Source: Panacibacter ginsenosidivorans (lineage in GTDB: Bacteria; Bacteroidota; Bacteroidia; Chitinophagales; Chitinophagaceae). From it: a stretch of DNA of 64,000 nucleotides. Shown here one piece after another: positions 33,342 to 42,184 of this stretch. Location of the stretch: the NCBI RefSeq assembly GCF_007971225.1, contig NZ_CP042435.1, positions 3,227,501 to 3,291,500 of the forward strand, written 5' to 3'. The position numbers were made by a program, and so were the translations under genes. How positions within the stretch are numbered: position 1 is the first letter of the stretch; every line of letters starts with the position of its first letter. The notes beneath the pieces were generated by a model. That model had not been told where the DNA came from. It worked only from the letters and a program-made list of their open reading frames with translations, and ran no database searches.

Positions 33342-34130
33342 ATGAAGGCGCTTACCTTTTTTTTATTCATTTTCCTGTTTTCCATAGCAGTAGTTACCGG
33401 CCATGCACAAAGCAGTAAATACCTTTTGATGGAGTTTATTAAAATGAAACCAGGTGTTACCGATACTTCCGCTGTGATGAAATATGCCCGTGAAAGAGTA
33501 AATATACAGGAACAAAAATTTAAGTCGGTTGTGTGGAGCAGTGTGTGGCAGGTAGCAAACCCGGCCCATAATAAAAACCAGTATGATTATATAACAGCTA
33601 CTGTTTTCAGGAATTTCAATGACTGGCTGGCCGAATATAAAAACAGCGATTCCAAAGGAGTTTTCTACAGCTTAACAAAAGGAAGAATGGATAGTGCCAG
33701 CATACATAAAAGTGATTCATTCGATATTATTTATACACCCATATCTGAAGTAGTTACAGAAGCAGGCGCGTTAAATAAACAACCACAATTATTGCTGGTT
33801 AAATATGTAAAAGCAACACCGGGTAAAGAAAGGCCATACGAGCAACTCGAAACAGCAGACTGGCTTCCTATTCACCAGGATCTTATCAAAAAGAAATTTG
33901 AAACTGCTCATAATTTTAACCGGCTTATTTACCCCGAAGCAGGCTCTGATTACAATTATTCCAACTTTACTTTTTTTGCAGATGAAGCAATGTTCGATAA
34001 ACAGGATGATATAGATTTTGATCCTTACATGCGTTCCAATCAAAGCGCTTTTATCAATGCAGCCACTTTAAATAAAGAAGTTTTCGCAGAGCTTTTAAAA
34101 CTTGTTGCCGTTGTAAAAATTGATGAGTAA
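33342..34130 (+). CDS. Secreted protein with two dimeric alpha-beta-barrel-like halves, unknown function
   Basis: 262 residues. MKALTFFLFIFLFSIAVVTG is a signal peptide. The mature protein looks duplicated: YLLMEFIKMKPGVTDTS ... SVWQVANPAHNKNQYDYITA in residues 27-125 and LLLVKYVKATPGKERPYEQL ... YNYSNFTFFADEAMF in 145-235, each opening with a beta-strand and x-PG turn as in antibiotic-biosynthesis-monooxygenase-like folds. It is therefore perhaps a periplasmic ligand binder. This fold guess is inference only. Neighbours are also unknown. Confidence 0.6.
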   Translation: MKALTFFLFIFLFSIAVVTGHAQSSKYLLMEFIKMKPGVTDTSAVMKYARERVNIQEQKFKSVVWSSVWQVANPAHNKNQYDYITATVFRNFNDWLAEYKNSDSKGVFYSLTKGRMDSASIHKSDSFDIIYTPISEVVTEAGALNKQPQLLLVKYVKATPGKERPYEQLETADWLPIHQDLIKKKFETAHNFNRLIYPEAGSDYNYSNFTFFADEAMFDKQDDIDFDPYMRSNQSAFINAATLNKEVFAELLKLVAVVKIDE

Positions 34131-34191
34131 TATCTGAGGAATAAAGTAAAAGCAATTTTGTAACCGGCAGTTGTGGTACTATTAAACTTTG

Positions 34192-34211
34192 CTTGCGTCG
34201 CACACTTCAAC
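34192..34211 (-). repeat. GTAC-CAAC intergenic repeat, copy 21 (GCGACGC class, GAAG variant)
   Basis: Minus-strand core GTTGAAGTGTGCGACGCAAG; outer side TGGTACTATTAAACTTTG (long tail). Inner side CTGCAGCAAC. Confidence 0.88.
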
Positions 34212-34356
34212 TGCAGCAACATTTTTTGGTTGTTATAAGGTCTCTGTAAATTATTTGCTGCTTTGTGAACAATACATCCTTAACTAAATTTAGCAGGGAA
34301 TTTGCTATTGTAAACAGGTATCTTTTTCGTAATAAGCATCATAAAATAAAAAAAGA

Positions 34357-34857
34357 ATGAATCTAAAAATGCTCTTCGTGCTAGCAGTCCTGGTTATTGA
34401 TATACAGTTTGCAGGCGCCCAGTTAAAAACAACTGTTGTATGTCCGCCGTTTACAGTTGATCTCCTGGAAGGTACCGTTAGCGGCAAACTTGATTGTAAC
34501 TCTACCGCCGGTGAAGTAAAAAAATTTTTCCCCTGTTTTACTGCCGATAGCCTTAATTCAACCGCTGCCAAAGACTGTGGAGCAGTTTTGTATAAAGACA
34601 GGGATATTTGTTTTTTTACTACAAGGAATTATATTGAAATAAGAGAAAGGTTTACCGGTAAACTGGTTCCGGCTCTTATGGGCGCCAGTCGTGAAAGTTT
34701 ATTCAGGCTGCTGGGCAGCCCAAAGATAAAAGATGTTAACTGGGATGCTTATCAAACCAAATTCGGGACCCTGGTGCTGTATTACAATAAAACCGGTAAG
34801 ATCAATAAGCTGCAGATCAGCACCAGAAGCACCGAAACATTACAGCTTTGTGACTAG
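34357..34857 (+). CDS. Small secreted protein of unknown function
   Basis: 166 residues. MNLKMLFVLAVLVIDIQFAG is a signal peptide. Six or seven cysteines (VCPP, LDCN, FPCF, DCGA, DICF, QLCD) suggest disulphide bonds in the periplasm or outside. SRESLFRLLGSPKIKDVNW, followed by YQTKFGTLVLYY and GKINKLQIS, resembles the small SmpA/BLIP-like fold in which an 'LLGSP' helix precedes a beta-sheet; this is a weak similarity. The 260 bp after the gene hold nothing I could identify. Confidence 0.6.
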   Translation: MNLKMLFVLAVLVIDIQFAGAQLKTTVVCPPFTVDLLEGTVSGKLDCNSTAGEVKKFFPCFTADSLNSTAAKDCGAVLYKDRDICFFTTRNYIEIRERFTGKLVPALMGASRESLFRLLGSPKIKDVNWDAYQTKFGTLVLYYNKTGKINKLQISTRSTETLQLCD

Positions 34858-35117
34858 AAGTAGAGGCTTTATACATTACAATCAACATGGCACCGGCACG
34901 TTATCAGTTAATCAGTAAAATAATCTTTGCAAGTATTATAAAAAGCAGTGCAGGGATAAATATGTCTGGTTATACTCGCGGAACCTGTTTGCTCAGTAAA
35001 AATTAAATCTGCGTTATTCAAAAATTTAGTAAGATATAATTACAACACGGCACCGGGGCTGAAGTTGTTTCTTTTGTATTTCGTTGTACCGAAAGTTACC
35101 TTTGCTACTTCGATACA

Positions 35118-35882
35118 TTATTTCTTATAATATTCTACTAACTCTCTGGCAAGCCCGCTCAATTCAGGAAATAATGAAGATTCTGTAATGCCTGCTACAA
35201 TCAATTCTCCTTTGATGAGGTTAATGTTATAATACTTAATAACTATTTTTTTTAAACAACTGTCAAGCGTACCTGTTTTATCAAGCGGTTCCTGATTCGC
35301 ACCATGAATGGTGAAGCATCCCTTTTGTGCGGCGATTCTTTTAGATTTAAATGCCGGTTGAAATGCAATAGGGTGAACCGGTAAATTTTTTCCTGACCAT
35401 ATAGCAGGTAAATAGTCGTCTACCTGTTTATCTGTAAATAAGAATATAGCTTCATTCCTGTGCAGCATCCTGTTAAGTGCAAAAGGATTTAACATCCATA
35501 CACAAGGGTTGCTTTCATCCTCTTTTGCTTTATAAAAAAGAGCAAAATATAATGCTATAAGACTACCCTCTGTCCAATCCAGCAACCTGGTCGGCAGCCC
35601 ATAATGCTGCATAAGAAAATACCATTCCCAATCTGCCACCGGAACACCAAATGTTGTATCAGATAAATACGGAAAACCTTTTTGTTGAAAATCATGCCTG
35701 TAACTATCTTCATTTTCATGAAGGCCCTTTTCCCTGTATAGGCTTGGCATCAGGTGGTAAGCTTCATTAGCATGACCTCTGAACCATGGAAAGATAAATT
35801 CTCCATTTTCTTCTTTGGTCCACCTGGTTTGAATTTTATTCACCTCATTTATATATTCGCCCAGTGTTGTTATTTCAGTCAT
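35118..35882 (-). CDS. FRG domain protein
   Basis: 254 residues. FPWFRGHANEAYHLMPSLYR (31-50) has the eponymous Phe-Arg-Gly and LMQHYGLPTRLLDWT (90-104) is the second FRG signature. The domain is widespread in bacteria, has no proven biochemical activity known to me, and is often found in mobile or defence-related gene sets. Here it stands alone between a long AT-rich gap and an unknown secreted protein, with no toxin-antitoxin partner and no nuclease nearby. Confidence 0.88.
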   Translation of the reverse strand: MTEITTLGEYINEVNKIQTRWTKEENGEFIFPWFRGHANEAYHLMPSLYREKGLHENEDSYRHDFQQKGFPYLSDTTFGVPVADWEWYFLMQHYGLPTRLLDWTEGSLIALYFALFYKAKEDESNPCVWMLNPFALNRMLHRNEAIFLFTDKQVDDYLPAIWSGKNLPVHPIAFQPAFKSKRIAAQKGCFTIHGANQEPLDKTGTLDSCLKKIVIKYYNINLIKGELIVAGITESSLFPELSGLARELVEYYKK

Positions 35883-36096
35883 AGTGGTTGTTGAAAGAAT
35901 TTGATAATAAGCACCTATCTAATGTAAAAAATCTTTCCCGGGTATGCAATGCCTGCATAAAAATTGGTATAAGCATTTATGCCCCTTGGTCAGTTAATTT
36001 GTATAGCCCCGCAGAAGACTTAGAGACTGAAATTCTAAGTACATAGCATACATGCATAATATTTTGGAGCAGGCTGTAATAGTACTATTAGACTTC

Positions 36097-36116
36097 GTTG
36101 TGTCACTCACTTGTAC
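36097..36116 (-). repeat. GTAC-CAAC intergenic repeat, copy 22 (GTGACAC class)
   Basis: Minus-strand core GTACAAGTGAGTGACACAAC, perfect. Outer side GGAGCAGGCTGTAATAGTAC then TATTAGACTTC (long tail), so a GTGACAC core can carry the long tail too. Confidence 0.92.
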
Positions 36117-36274
36117 GCTGAATCTTTGCGCAGCAGTGAATACTCAACAATGGATAGCTGGTCCTTTTCAATTGTTATAACATATAGCAATGTTTCCTGA
36201 TACGCCTAAGTTCCCTTCTCCGTGGAGTCTTTCGGAAAATAAATGATAAAGGAAGATCGAACTTATTGATTAAA

Positions 36275-36295
36275 CCAAGTAAGTGAATCAACAAC
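36275..36295 (+). repeat. Decayed GTAC-CAAC repeat, copy 23
   Basis: CCAAGTAAGTGAATCAACAAC resembles the GTGACAC core with several changes, and the following CGATGCCATGAAGAAC is a well-kept short tail, which supports common origin. Confidence 0.6.
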
Positions 36296-36471
36296 CGATG
36301 CCATGAAGAACAATAGCAAAAAATAAACTTTTTGTTCTTTGCCATACCTCCAAAAATCTATGAGCACAGGCAGAAATATTGCCATTGATTAAAAGCTATT
36401 GCATGTCAAGCTGCCAGTAAAAGAAATTGGCTTTAAAGTTGCCTTATTAAGCACAGTATAAACACAAATAT

Positions 36472-36960
36472 ATGGCAAGCGAAAAAGCAATATTAGCAGG
36501 CGGTTGTTTCTGGGGCGTAGAAGAACTGGTAAGAAATCTCCCGGGTGTATTATCAACAAGGGTTGGCTACAGCGGAGGGAATGTAAAAAACGCAACGTAT
36601 CGTAATCATGGTACTCACGCAGAAGCAATAGCAATCACTTTCGATCCGGAAAAATTATCGTATCGCAAACTGCTGGAATTTTTCTTCCAGATCCACAACC
36701 CTACTACAAGAGACAGGCAGGGTAACGATGTGGGCACTTCTTATCGCTCAGCAATATTTTATCTCAGCGAAGAACAAAAGAAAACTGCACAGGATCTTAT
36801 CAGTGAAATGAATGCATCCGGTAAATGGCCTGGCACCATTGTAACCGAAATAGTTGCTGCCAGTGACTTTTGGGATGCAGAAGAAGAGCATCAGAATTAT
36901 TTACAGAAGCATCCTTATGGATACACGTGTCATTATATAAGACCAGAGTGGCAGTTATAA
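36472..36960 (+). CDS. msrA: Peptide-methionine (S)-S-oxide reductase
   Basis: 162 residues. [18 protein letters not shown] contains the catalytic Cys12 in the GCFWG motif, [20 protein letters not shown] the substrate-binding region, and [14 protein letters not shown] the conserved Glu/His block. It repairs oxidised methionine (the S-epimer of the sulfoxide) using thioredoxin. No signal peptide, so cytosolic. No msrB in the window. An additional Cys near the C-terminus (YTCHYI) could act as resolving cysteine. Confidence 0.93.
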   Translation: MASEKAILAGGCFWGVEELVRNLPGVLSTRVGYSGGNVKNATYRNHGTHAEAIAITFDPEKLSYRKLLEFFFQIHNPTTRDRQGNDVGTSYRSAIFYLSEEQKKTAQDLISEMNASGKWPGTIVTEIVAASDFWDAEEEHQNYLQKHPYGYTCHYIRPEWQL

Positions 36961-37091
36961 TAAAAGCGAAAATATAACAGGTTATTCTTCATCCTAATTT
37001 AAGAATATTGATAAAAACAAGAAGGTGCGTAAGACTGAGAAAAAGATGACTTTTAAAAAATCCATTTCAACTAACTTGCAAAAAAATATTT

Positions 37092-37583
37092 ATGGCTATC
37101 AACGCACCACTCATTGCAGAACTAACTTTTGAATCTGCCAGCACACGAAAGCTGCTGGAACGTGTACCCTTTGAAAATCCGGCATGGGTACCGCATGAAA
37201 GATCAATGCCCCTTGCAAAACTGGCCACACATATTGCAGATATACCGGGTTGGATAACCCGTATTCTTAGCGCAGACGAATTTGATTTTGTAAACAACCC
37301 ACCTATTAATATCGCAAAAGAAAAGGATGTGCTGATGCAGAATTTTGAATCAAAACTAAATGCAGCATTGGAAAGTTTACAGCAGGCTACAGATGCAGAC
37401 TTTGATAAAATATGGACGGTAAAACGTAACGGCACCGTAATGATGCAGCTGCCAAAAAAAGTAGCTATCCGCAGTTGGGGTTTAAACCACCTGGTACATC
37501 ACCGCGGGCAGCTTTCGGTTTACCTGCGGTTATTAAATGTACCAATACCGAGCATGTACGGACCTAGTGCAGACGAACAATAA
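37092..37583 (+). CDS. DinB family protein
   Basis: 163 residues. The four-helix DinB/YfiT-like fold is indicated by PLAKLATHIADIPGWI and SWGLNHLVHHRGQLSVYLRL, which supply the three metal-binding histidines (His in THIAD, the His pair of VHHRGQ). Such proteins are metal-dependent thiol transferases or unknown enzymes. Possible co-transcription with msrA, 131 bp upstream. Confidence 0.88.
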   Translation: MAINAPLIAELTFESASTRKLLERVPFENPAWVPHERSMPLAKLATHIADIPGWITRILSADEFDFVNNPPINIAKEKDVLMQNFESKLNAALESLQQATDADFDKIWTVKRNGTVMMQLPKKVAIRSWGLNHLVHHRGQLSVYLRLLNVPIPSMYGPSADEQ

Positions 37584-37626
37584 CAACAGTTTCCAAATGC
37601 TGTAAGTGCTGCATAAAGGACCGAAT

Positions 37627-37646
37627 GTACAAGTGAGTGACACAAC
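37627..37646 (+). repeat. GTAC-CAAC intergenic repeat, copy 24 (GTGACAC class)
   Basis: Perfect core GTACAAGTGAGTGACACAAC with left flank GCTGCATAAAGGACCGAAT and the tail GATGCTTAATAGTATTACTG. It is one of the best-preserved full-length copies. Confidence 0.93.
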
Positions 37647-37689
37647 GATGCTTAATAGTATTACTGCAGCTTACTACATAAAATAAAAA

Positions 37690-37714
37690 CCAGCAATCAT
37701 AATAAGATTGCTGG
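37690..37714 (-). terminator. Intrinsic terminator of the lipoprotein gene 37761-38303
   Basis: CCAGCAATC and GATTGCTGG pair around ATAATAA. On the minus strand TTTTTATTTT follows, 46 bp after the stop codon. Confidence 0.85.
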
Positions 37715-37760
37715 CTAAGAAACCAAATGTCTCCACTAAACCATATTTGCCAGAAGCATT

Positions 37761-38303
37761 TTAGTTGATCTGTTCGAAACTGCTGGTATATTCATTAACT
37801 GGCGCACCTGGTTCTATTCTAAGCCACTGCCCTTCCATCTTATAATAATACCTGCCGGTAAGATTATTAGAAAGCTCATCACTGGTAGCGTCCCTGTTTA
37901 CATTGGTAGTTCCCCATCCGTTGTAGTGTGCCCATCCTGCGTAAAACGTGAAAGAGCCTTCTGTGGCTGTTGAACCTGCATCAAACGCTATAGTGCCAAC
38001 TGCTTTTGTTGCTGATTGCAGGTATTGCGTCTCTGCTATATAATAGAACTCTGCATTCTTTCCATCTGCAGTGATCTTGAAAAATTTTCCACTCTGCCAT
38101 GAGGGGCCAACTAAATCACCTGTATACGCGTCATACAGTTGCAGCATTGATCCGAAGCCGCTTGACCAGTTACCTGTTAAACCCGCAGGTGCAGGTGTTG
38201 CAGGCAGATCAAAGTTTGTATCCGGCTCACTACTGTCTTTTTTGCAACTTGTGCCTGTTGCAAGTACTACGATTAATAGCGTAGTCAAAAGAATATTTTT
38301 CAT
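37761..38303 (-). CDS. Lipoprotein of unknown function
   Basis: 180 residues. MKNILLTTLLIVVLATGTSC is a lipoprotein signal with Cys20, followed by a KKDSSEPD linker. The mature part (AGLTGNWSSGFGSMLQLYDA, SGKFFKITADGKNAEFYYIA, EGSFTFYAGWAHYNGWGTTN) has the 'xGxWxxG ... FxxxGxxxxY' strands of small lipocalin-like periplasmic proteins. Function unknown. A TAAGTTTG -7 box lies upstream. Confidence 0.7.
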   Translation of the reverse strand: MKNILLTTLLIVVLATGTSCKKDSSEPDTNFDLPATPAPAGLTGNWSSGFGSMLQLYDAYTGDLVGPSWQSGKFFKITADGKNAEFYYIAETQYLQSATKAVGTIAFDAGSTATEGSFTFYAGWAHYNGWGTTNVNRDATSDELSNNLTGRYYYKMEGQWLRIEPGAPVNEYTSSFEQIN

Positions 38304-38321
38304 GGTTAATTATTTTGAGTG

Positions 38322-38329
38322 CAAACTTA
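38322..38329 (-). promoter_or_regulatory. Candidate -7 box for the lipoprotein gene
   Basis: The minus strand reads TAAGTTTG, matching TAnnTTTG, about 20 bp before the ATG at 38303. No clear -33 box. Confidence 0.4.
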
Positions 38330-38457
38330 TAATGACAGTTGAACTATAAGAAGTGAGATGTGTATGAAATGAAATTTCTGAATTATGAATTGCAACCCGG
38401 TATTATTGTTTTGTTGGTTTCATTTTGGGCAAAACTGTATTACTGCTATCATCGTTC

Positions 38458-38477
38458 CTTGTGTCACTCACTTGTAC
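38458..38477 (-). repeat. GTAC-CAAC intergenic repeat, copy 25 (GTGACAC class)
   Basis: Minus-strand core GTACAAGTGAGTGACACAAG. Outer side CTGTATTACTGCTATCATCG (long tail), inner side TGCAGAATAAATTTCGGC. Confidence 0.9.
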
Positions 38478-38537
38478 TGCAGAATAAATTTCGGCATGCT
38501 CAATTAGCTTGCTTATTTAGAAGTTGTTGCGGTTGCA

Positions 38538-39622
38538 TCAGGAACGCTCGGCAATAAAATCAGCGATCTCCTGTACAATTCTTTTAAAATAAAAAACAAC
38601 ACTTACGTGTCCGCATTGCATTTCATAAGATGGTGGATTATGGTATATCTCCCATAACATATATTGATATTTAGTAGGCACAATTTCATCATACAGGCTA
38701 ATGAATTGCTTAACATGTTTTGCCTTACAATTATGACCAAGATATTCCTGGTCTGCAATGGCCCACACCTGATTCAATTGATCTTCAGATATGCCTTTTT
38801 TAATAACATCTTTTTTTACAAACCTGCTTAGTTTACCTTCCCATGTTATACTTCCTAATTTGGCTCCTGTAATTACAGGAAAATAAAAATCTACTTCTTC
38901 TACATCTGCGGCAAGCGCAGTTTGAAAGCCTCCGCTACTCATTCCGAGCAGGCAAATATTTTTATATTTTTTTCTAAACTCATGAATTAATAATCTTAAT
39001 TCAGCAACCAGTTGACGAAAGTTCATGACCGTTAAAAAAACATTTCCACTTATAAATAACTCCCCTGAAAAAGTATTTATAGCCTTTCTCTCTTGGTGAA
39101 ATGGTTTAGTAATTAAACAGGTATCGATACCTGTTTTTAAAAACTGCCTGCACATTCCTTCTTCCGCTTCAAGGTTAGCCCTTGCCCATCCGGGCACAAA
39201 AATAATGATGGTGTCTGCAGCAGGTATTGAAGTAAACATCCGGCAATAAACAGTATTGTTTTCTGGCCATGGTGTTTTAACAGGCGAAGGAAAGGAGTAA
39301 AGCCTGTAACCATTCTTATTTTTAAATGGTAGTTCTTTTATGTTTTCTCCTTGTTCACTGTTGAAGCGTTTATAGAAAAGTTCAGGGCTGTTGAAGTTTG
39401 GCTTTACGTACTCAAAGAATTCTTCTGCTGAATATATCGCTCCATCAAAAAGATCCTTGTCAAGTATGATAGAGCATTTTCTATCACGGCTAAAGAAGCT
39501 ATTGGCCTGTTCAATAAAAAGTGATGCCGCCTCGTATATGTGATCTTGGAATGCGATAGTTCTTTAGATTTATTTTGTATGTCCAATTTAATATATCTTC
39601 TCCGCAGATTCTGTGAGAGCAA
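38538..39622 (-). pseudogene. Alpha/beta hydrolase with disrupted 5' end (frameshift)
   Basis: The only ATG-started frame (38538-39239, 233 residues) begins MFTSIPAADTIIIFVPGWAR, already inside the hydrolase fold. It has the nucleophile elbow GMSSGG and a late CGHVS histidine. The same frame stays open upstream to 39563 and encodes protein-like sequence (SIILDKDLFDGAIYSAEEFF, ELPFKNKNGYRLYSFPSPVK) but has no start codon before a TAA at 39564. An overlapping frame (TTG 39622 to stop 39404) encodes RRYIKLDIQNKSKELSHS just upstream. The simplest reading is one gene of about 1.1 kb with a frameshift around 39540-39565, either a real lesion or a sequence error. Confidence 0.65.
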
Positions 39623-39852
39623 CTAAATAATTTTTGTTTTTCTTATACCGGTTTTTTTAAAAATAGCAATATAAAAACAAGATGCTAATGCAAGACTGAT
39701 GTGAGATTTTGTATACAAGGATCTTAAGAGGTACCTTTTTAGAGTCTATGATAACAGTAACCACATACCAAGGCCTTCATGGACTTGCTACTCTTAAAGT
39801 TTTAGCTAAGAGATAATATTGAGGAAAGAGAAATGCTTCCCGGTAATGCAAC

Positions 39853-40251
39853 CTATTCAGTTGCTTTTCCGTCAAATTTTTCAGGAATATTTTCAGCATC
39901 TGTTTTTGTCGCTCTTACAATAGCGTCCTTGTGATTAGGCGGACTGTAAATTGTATACAATTTTAATGCTGTCTTATCGTCTGTGTTGATAATGTTATGT
40001 TTTGCGCCTGCCGGTACAACAATTACATCTCCATTTTTCACGTCGTACTCATTTCCGTCAATAAAACATTTTCCAACCCCACTCTCAAAACGGAAAAACT
40101 GGTCATGATCTTTATGAACCTCTTGTCCAATGTCTTCCCCAGCTTTGATGCTCATCAGAACAAGTTGGAGGTGATGGCCAGTGTATAATACTTTACGAAA
40201 ATTATTGTTTTCCAAAGTATCCTTTTCAATATTGCTTTTATGTCCTTTCAT
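39853..40251 (-). CDS. Cupin domain protein
   Basis: 132 residues from ATG 40251 (MKGHKSNIEKDTLENNNFRK); the frame is open further upstream over an intergenic stretch but without protein character. GQEVHKDHDQFFRFESGVGK and VPAGAKHNIINT are the two cupin motifs with the metal-binding histidines (HKDHDQ, KHN). Small cytosolic cupins of this kind bind a metal and are of varied function. The lmo0937-type gene lies just upstream on the same strand. Confidence 0.85.
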   Translation of the reverse strand: MKGHKSNIEKDTLENNNFRKVLYTGHHLQLVLMSIKAGEDIGQEVHKDHDQFFRFESGVGKCFIDGNEYDVKNGDVIVVPAGAKHNIINTDDKTALKLYTIYSPPNHKDAIVRATKTDAENIPEKFDGKATE

Positions 40252-40373
40252 ATATAAACCGTTTGATTTTAAAAAAATAAAAAAAGTGAAGATGCTGCTT
40301 ACCTGATAGCGTAAATCATAAAACTTAAGGGTAAGAGGAAGTTGAAGAGTGAATGTTGTAAACTTAAAACAGG

Positions 40374-40529
40374 TTATATTCTCCTTCCCTGAATAACTCT
40401 TAATATTATTGCAATTATAGCAATTACCAGCAAAATGTGGATGAGATTGCCAGTAGCATAGCCTCCAAAATATCCGATGCCCCATGCAATGATTAATATT
40501 ACTGCTACGATATATAATAAATTTCCCAT
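40374..40529 (-). CDS. lmo0937 family small membrane protein
   Basis: 51 residues, start ATG 40529. MGNLLYIVAVILIIAWGIGY, then FGGYATGNLIHILLVIAIIA and a basic tail (LRVIQGRRI), is a close match to the lmo0937/DUF5670-type two-helix proteins (MGNLLYIIAVILVILWLIGF ... HILLVIAIIAxLLRxIRG). Function unknown; in other bacteria these are often stress-inducible (general knowledge). The gene precedes the cupin gene by about 120 bp on the same strand. Confidence 0.85.
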   Translation of the reverse strand: MGNLLYIVAVILIIAWGIGYFGGYATGNLIHILLVIAIIAIILRVIQGRRI

Positions 40530-40951
40530 GATGCTTGTTTTTATTTATTATGATTAATTTATTGAATCAAATGTACTTATTATAAAATGCTATTGAATGA
40601 GGCAAATCATTTATGCGTTTGATTTACGTCATTTTTCTGGTTACTCCGTTAATCTAAAAATGTTAATATAAAAACAAGAAGCTAATCCCAAGTCTGTTTT
40701 GTTTCTGCTGTATAAAGAATCAATTGTATAAGTTTAGTAACACGTCCCGCCTTAATAGTAAATGTAGTTAAGTACAATAAAATAAATTTTCTTTCTGTTT
40801 ATTAATATTAATGATGGGCTTGAGGGAGTATATGTATAGGTGTGCGTTTCTGTTACGCTGATTTCATTACCTCATAATTTTCATTTACAAATTTTTTTAC
40901 CCAGTTATCTGATCAAAATGCCATACCAAATATCTTAAGTAACTTACGTAT
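40530..40951. other. Intergenic region with a decayed repeat
   Basis: 422 bp of AT-rich DNA between the lmo0937-type gene and the desaturase gene, holding decayed repeat copy 25b and otherwise nothing I could identify. Confidence 0.5.
40726..40745 (+). repeat. Decayed GTAC-CAAC repeat, copy 25b
   Basis: GTATAAGTTTAGTAACACGT with left flank TGCTGTATAAAGAATCAATT and the tail CCCGCCTTAATAGTAAATG. Flanks fit the full-length consensus better than the core does. Confidence 0.55.
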
Positions 40952-41929
40952 ATGAAAGTTAATTTACGATCCAGACTTGATGTGCTGAAGCATTTGGAAA
41001 AGGATATTCAAAATGCAGTAACAGTATATTTAAAACCAATTGATGATATCTGGCAACCTTCAGACCTGCTTCCAGATGCCAGTAGTGAAAGCTTTTACGA
41101 AGATGTAAAAGAACTGCAACAAAGTGCTAAAGGTTTGTCTAATGACCTGTTAGCGGTGCTGATTGGTGACACTATTACGGAAGAAGCGCTTCCTACCTAT
41201 GAATCATGGTTATTATCTTTAAACGATATAACAGAAGACAGGGAAGGTGGATGGAACCAATGGATAAGGGCGTGGACCGCGGAAGAAAACCGCCATGGTG
41301 ATGTATTGAATAAGTACTTGTACCTTTCTGGGCGAGTGAACATGCAGCAAATGGAAATATCAACGCAATATTTACTTGCAGACGGTTTTGATATAGGTAC
41401 ATCAAGGGATCCTTACCGCAATTTTATTTACACCAGTTTTCAGGAATTAGCCACTAATCTGTCACACAGAAGAGTTGCACAGTTTGCTAAAGAATATGGT
41501 GATACTTTATTGGCAAAACTCTGTGGCAATGTTGCAAGTGATGAAGCAAGACATGCCAACGCCTACAAATCATTTGTTGCAAAAGTCTTTGAGATAGACC
41601 CCAGTGAAATGATGCTGGCATTTGAAGATATGATGCGAAAAAAGATTGTAATGCCTGCTCATTTCTTACGGGAAATGGGATTGCCTAAGGGCCAAACCTT
41701 TAGCCATTTCTCAGATGCTGCACAACGTATTGGCGTGTACACCTCTACTGATTATGTAAATATTTTAAGATCATTGATTACAGAATGGAAGATTACCGGG
41801 ATGAGATCCCTGACCGATGCCGGCGAAAAGGCAAGAGATTATATTATCGGCTTACCAGACAGATTGCAAAGAATTGCCACCAGAAGCAATACAGAAACAG
41901 GTTATTCATTTAGTTGGATACGTCCATAA
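40952..41929 (+). CDS. Acyl-ACP desaturase
   Basis: 325 residues of the ferritin-like plant stearoyl-ACP desaturase/DesA family. Di-iron ligands are in WTAEENRHGDVLNKYL (about 109-124) and SDEARHANAYKSF (about 196-208), the two ExxH-type motifs, with ELATNLSHRR supplying a further Glu. It inserts a double bond into acyl-ACP, a soluble cytosolic enzyme adjusting membrane fluidity. The MaoC gene follows 255 bp downstream. Confidence 0.92.
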   Translation: MKVNLRSRLDVLKHLEKDIQNAVTVYLKPIDDIWQPSDLLPDASSESFYEDVKELQQSAKGLSNDLLAVLIGDTITEEALPTYESWLLSLNDITEDREGGWNQWIRAWTAEENRHGDVLNKYLYLSGRVNMQQMEISTQYLLADGFDIGTSRDPYRNFIYTSFQELATNLSHRRVAQFAKEYGDTLLAKLCGNVASDEARHANAYKSFVAKVFEIDPSEMMLAFEDMMRKKIVMPAHFLREMGLPKGQTFSHFSDAAQRIGVYTSTDYVNILRSLITEWKITGMRSLTDAGEKARDYIIGLPDRLQRIATRSNTETGYSFSWIRP

Positions 41930-42051
41930 AAAAAATGAGATTTTCCCAAATGGTCTAAGATGCTGCCTATAATTTCAATAATTTTCTCTATCAATTTCTC
42001 AAAAGCCGGGATGGTGTAAAAGAACTGCATGTGCAACATAAAGAACCAAAC

Positions 42052-42071
42052 GTACAAGTGTGCGACGCAAC
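42052..42071 (+). repeat. GTAC-CAAC intergenic repeat, copy 26 (GCGACGC class)
   Basis: Perfect core GTACAAGTGTGCGACGCAAC with left flank CAACATAAAGAACCAAAC and the tail AGGCGATGCCAGATGTAC. Note that this GCGACGC core carries the short tail. Confidence 0.92.
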
Positions 42072-42184
42072 AGGCGATGCCAGATGTACAAGTGTTGGTC
42101 AAAAAAATATTACCATCTTCGCAGAATCTGAAAAGAACAAAAACATTACAAAAAAAACAAATCATTCCAGTATCTTAGCCACCT

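Larger units (their letters stand above)
35883..36471. other. Divergent intergenic region with repeat copies 22 and 23
   Basis: 589 bp between the FRG gene and msrA. It carries an inverted pair of the dispersed repeat (one good, one decayed) forming a unit of about 200 bp. No convincing small gene or terminator was seen. Confidence 0.6.
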
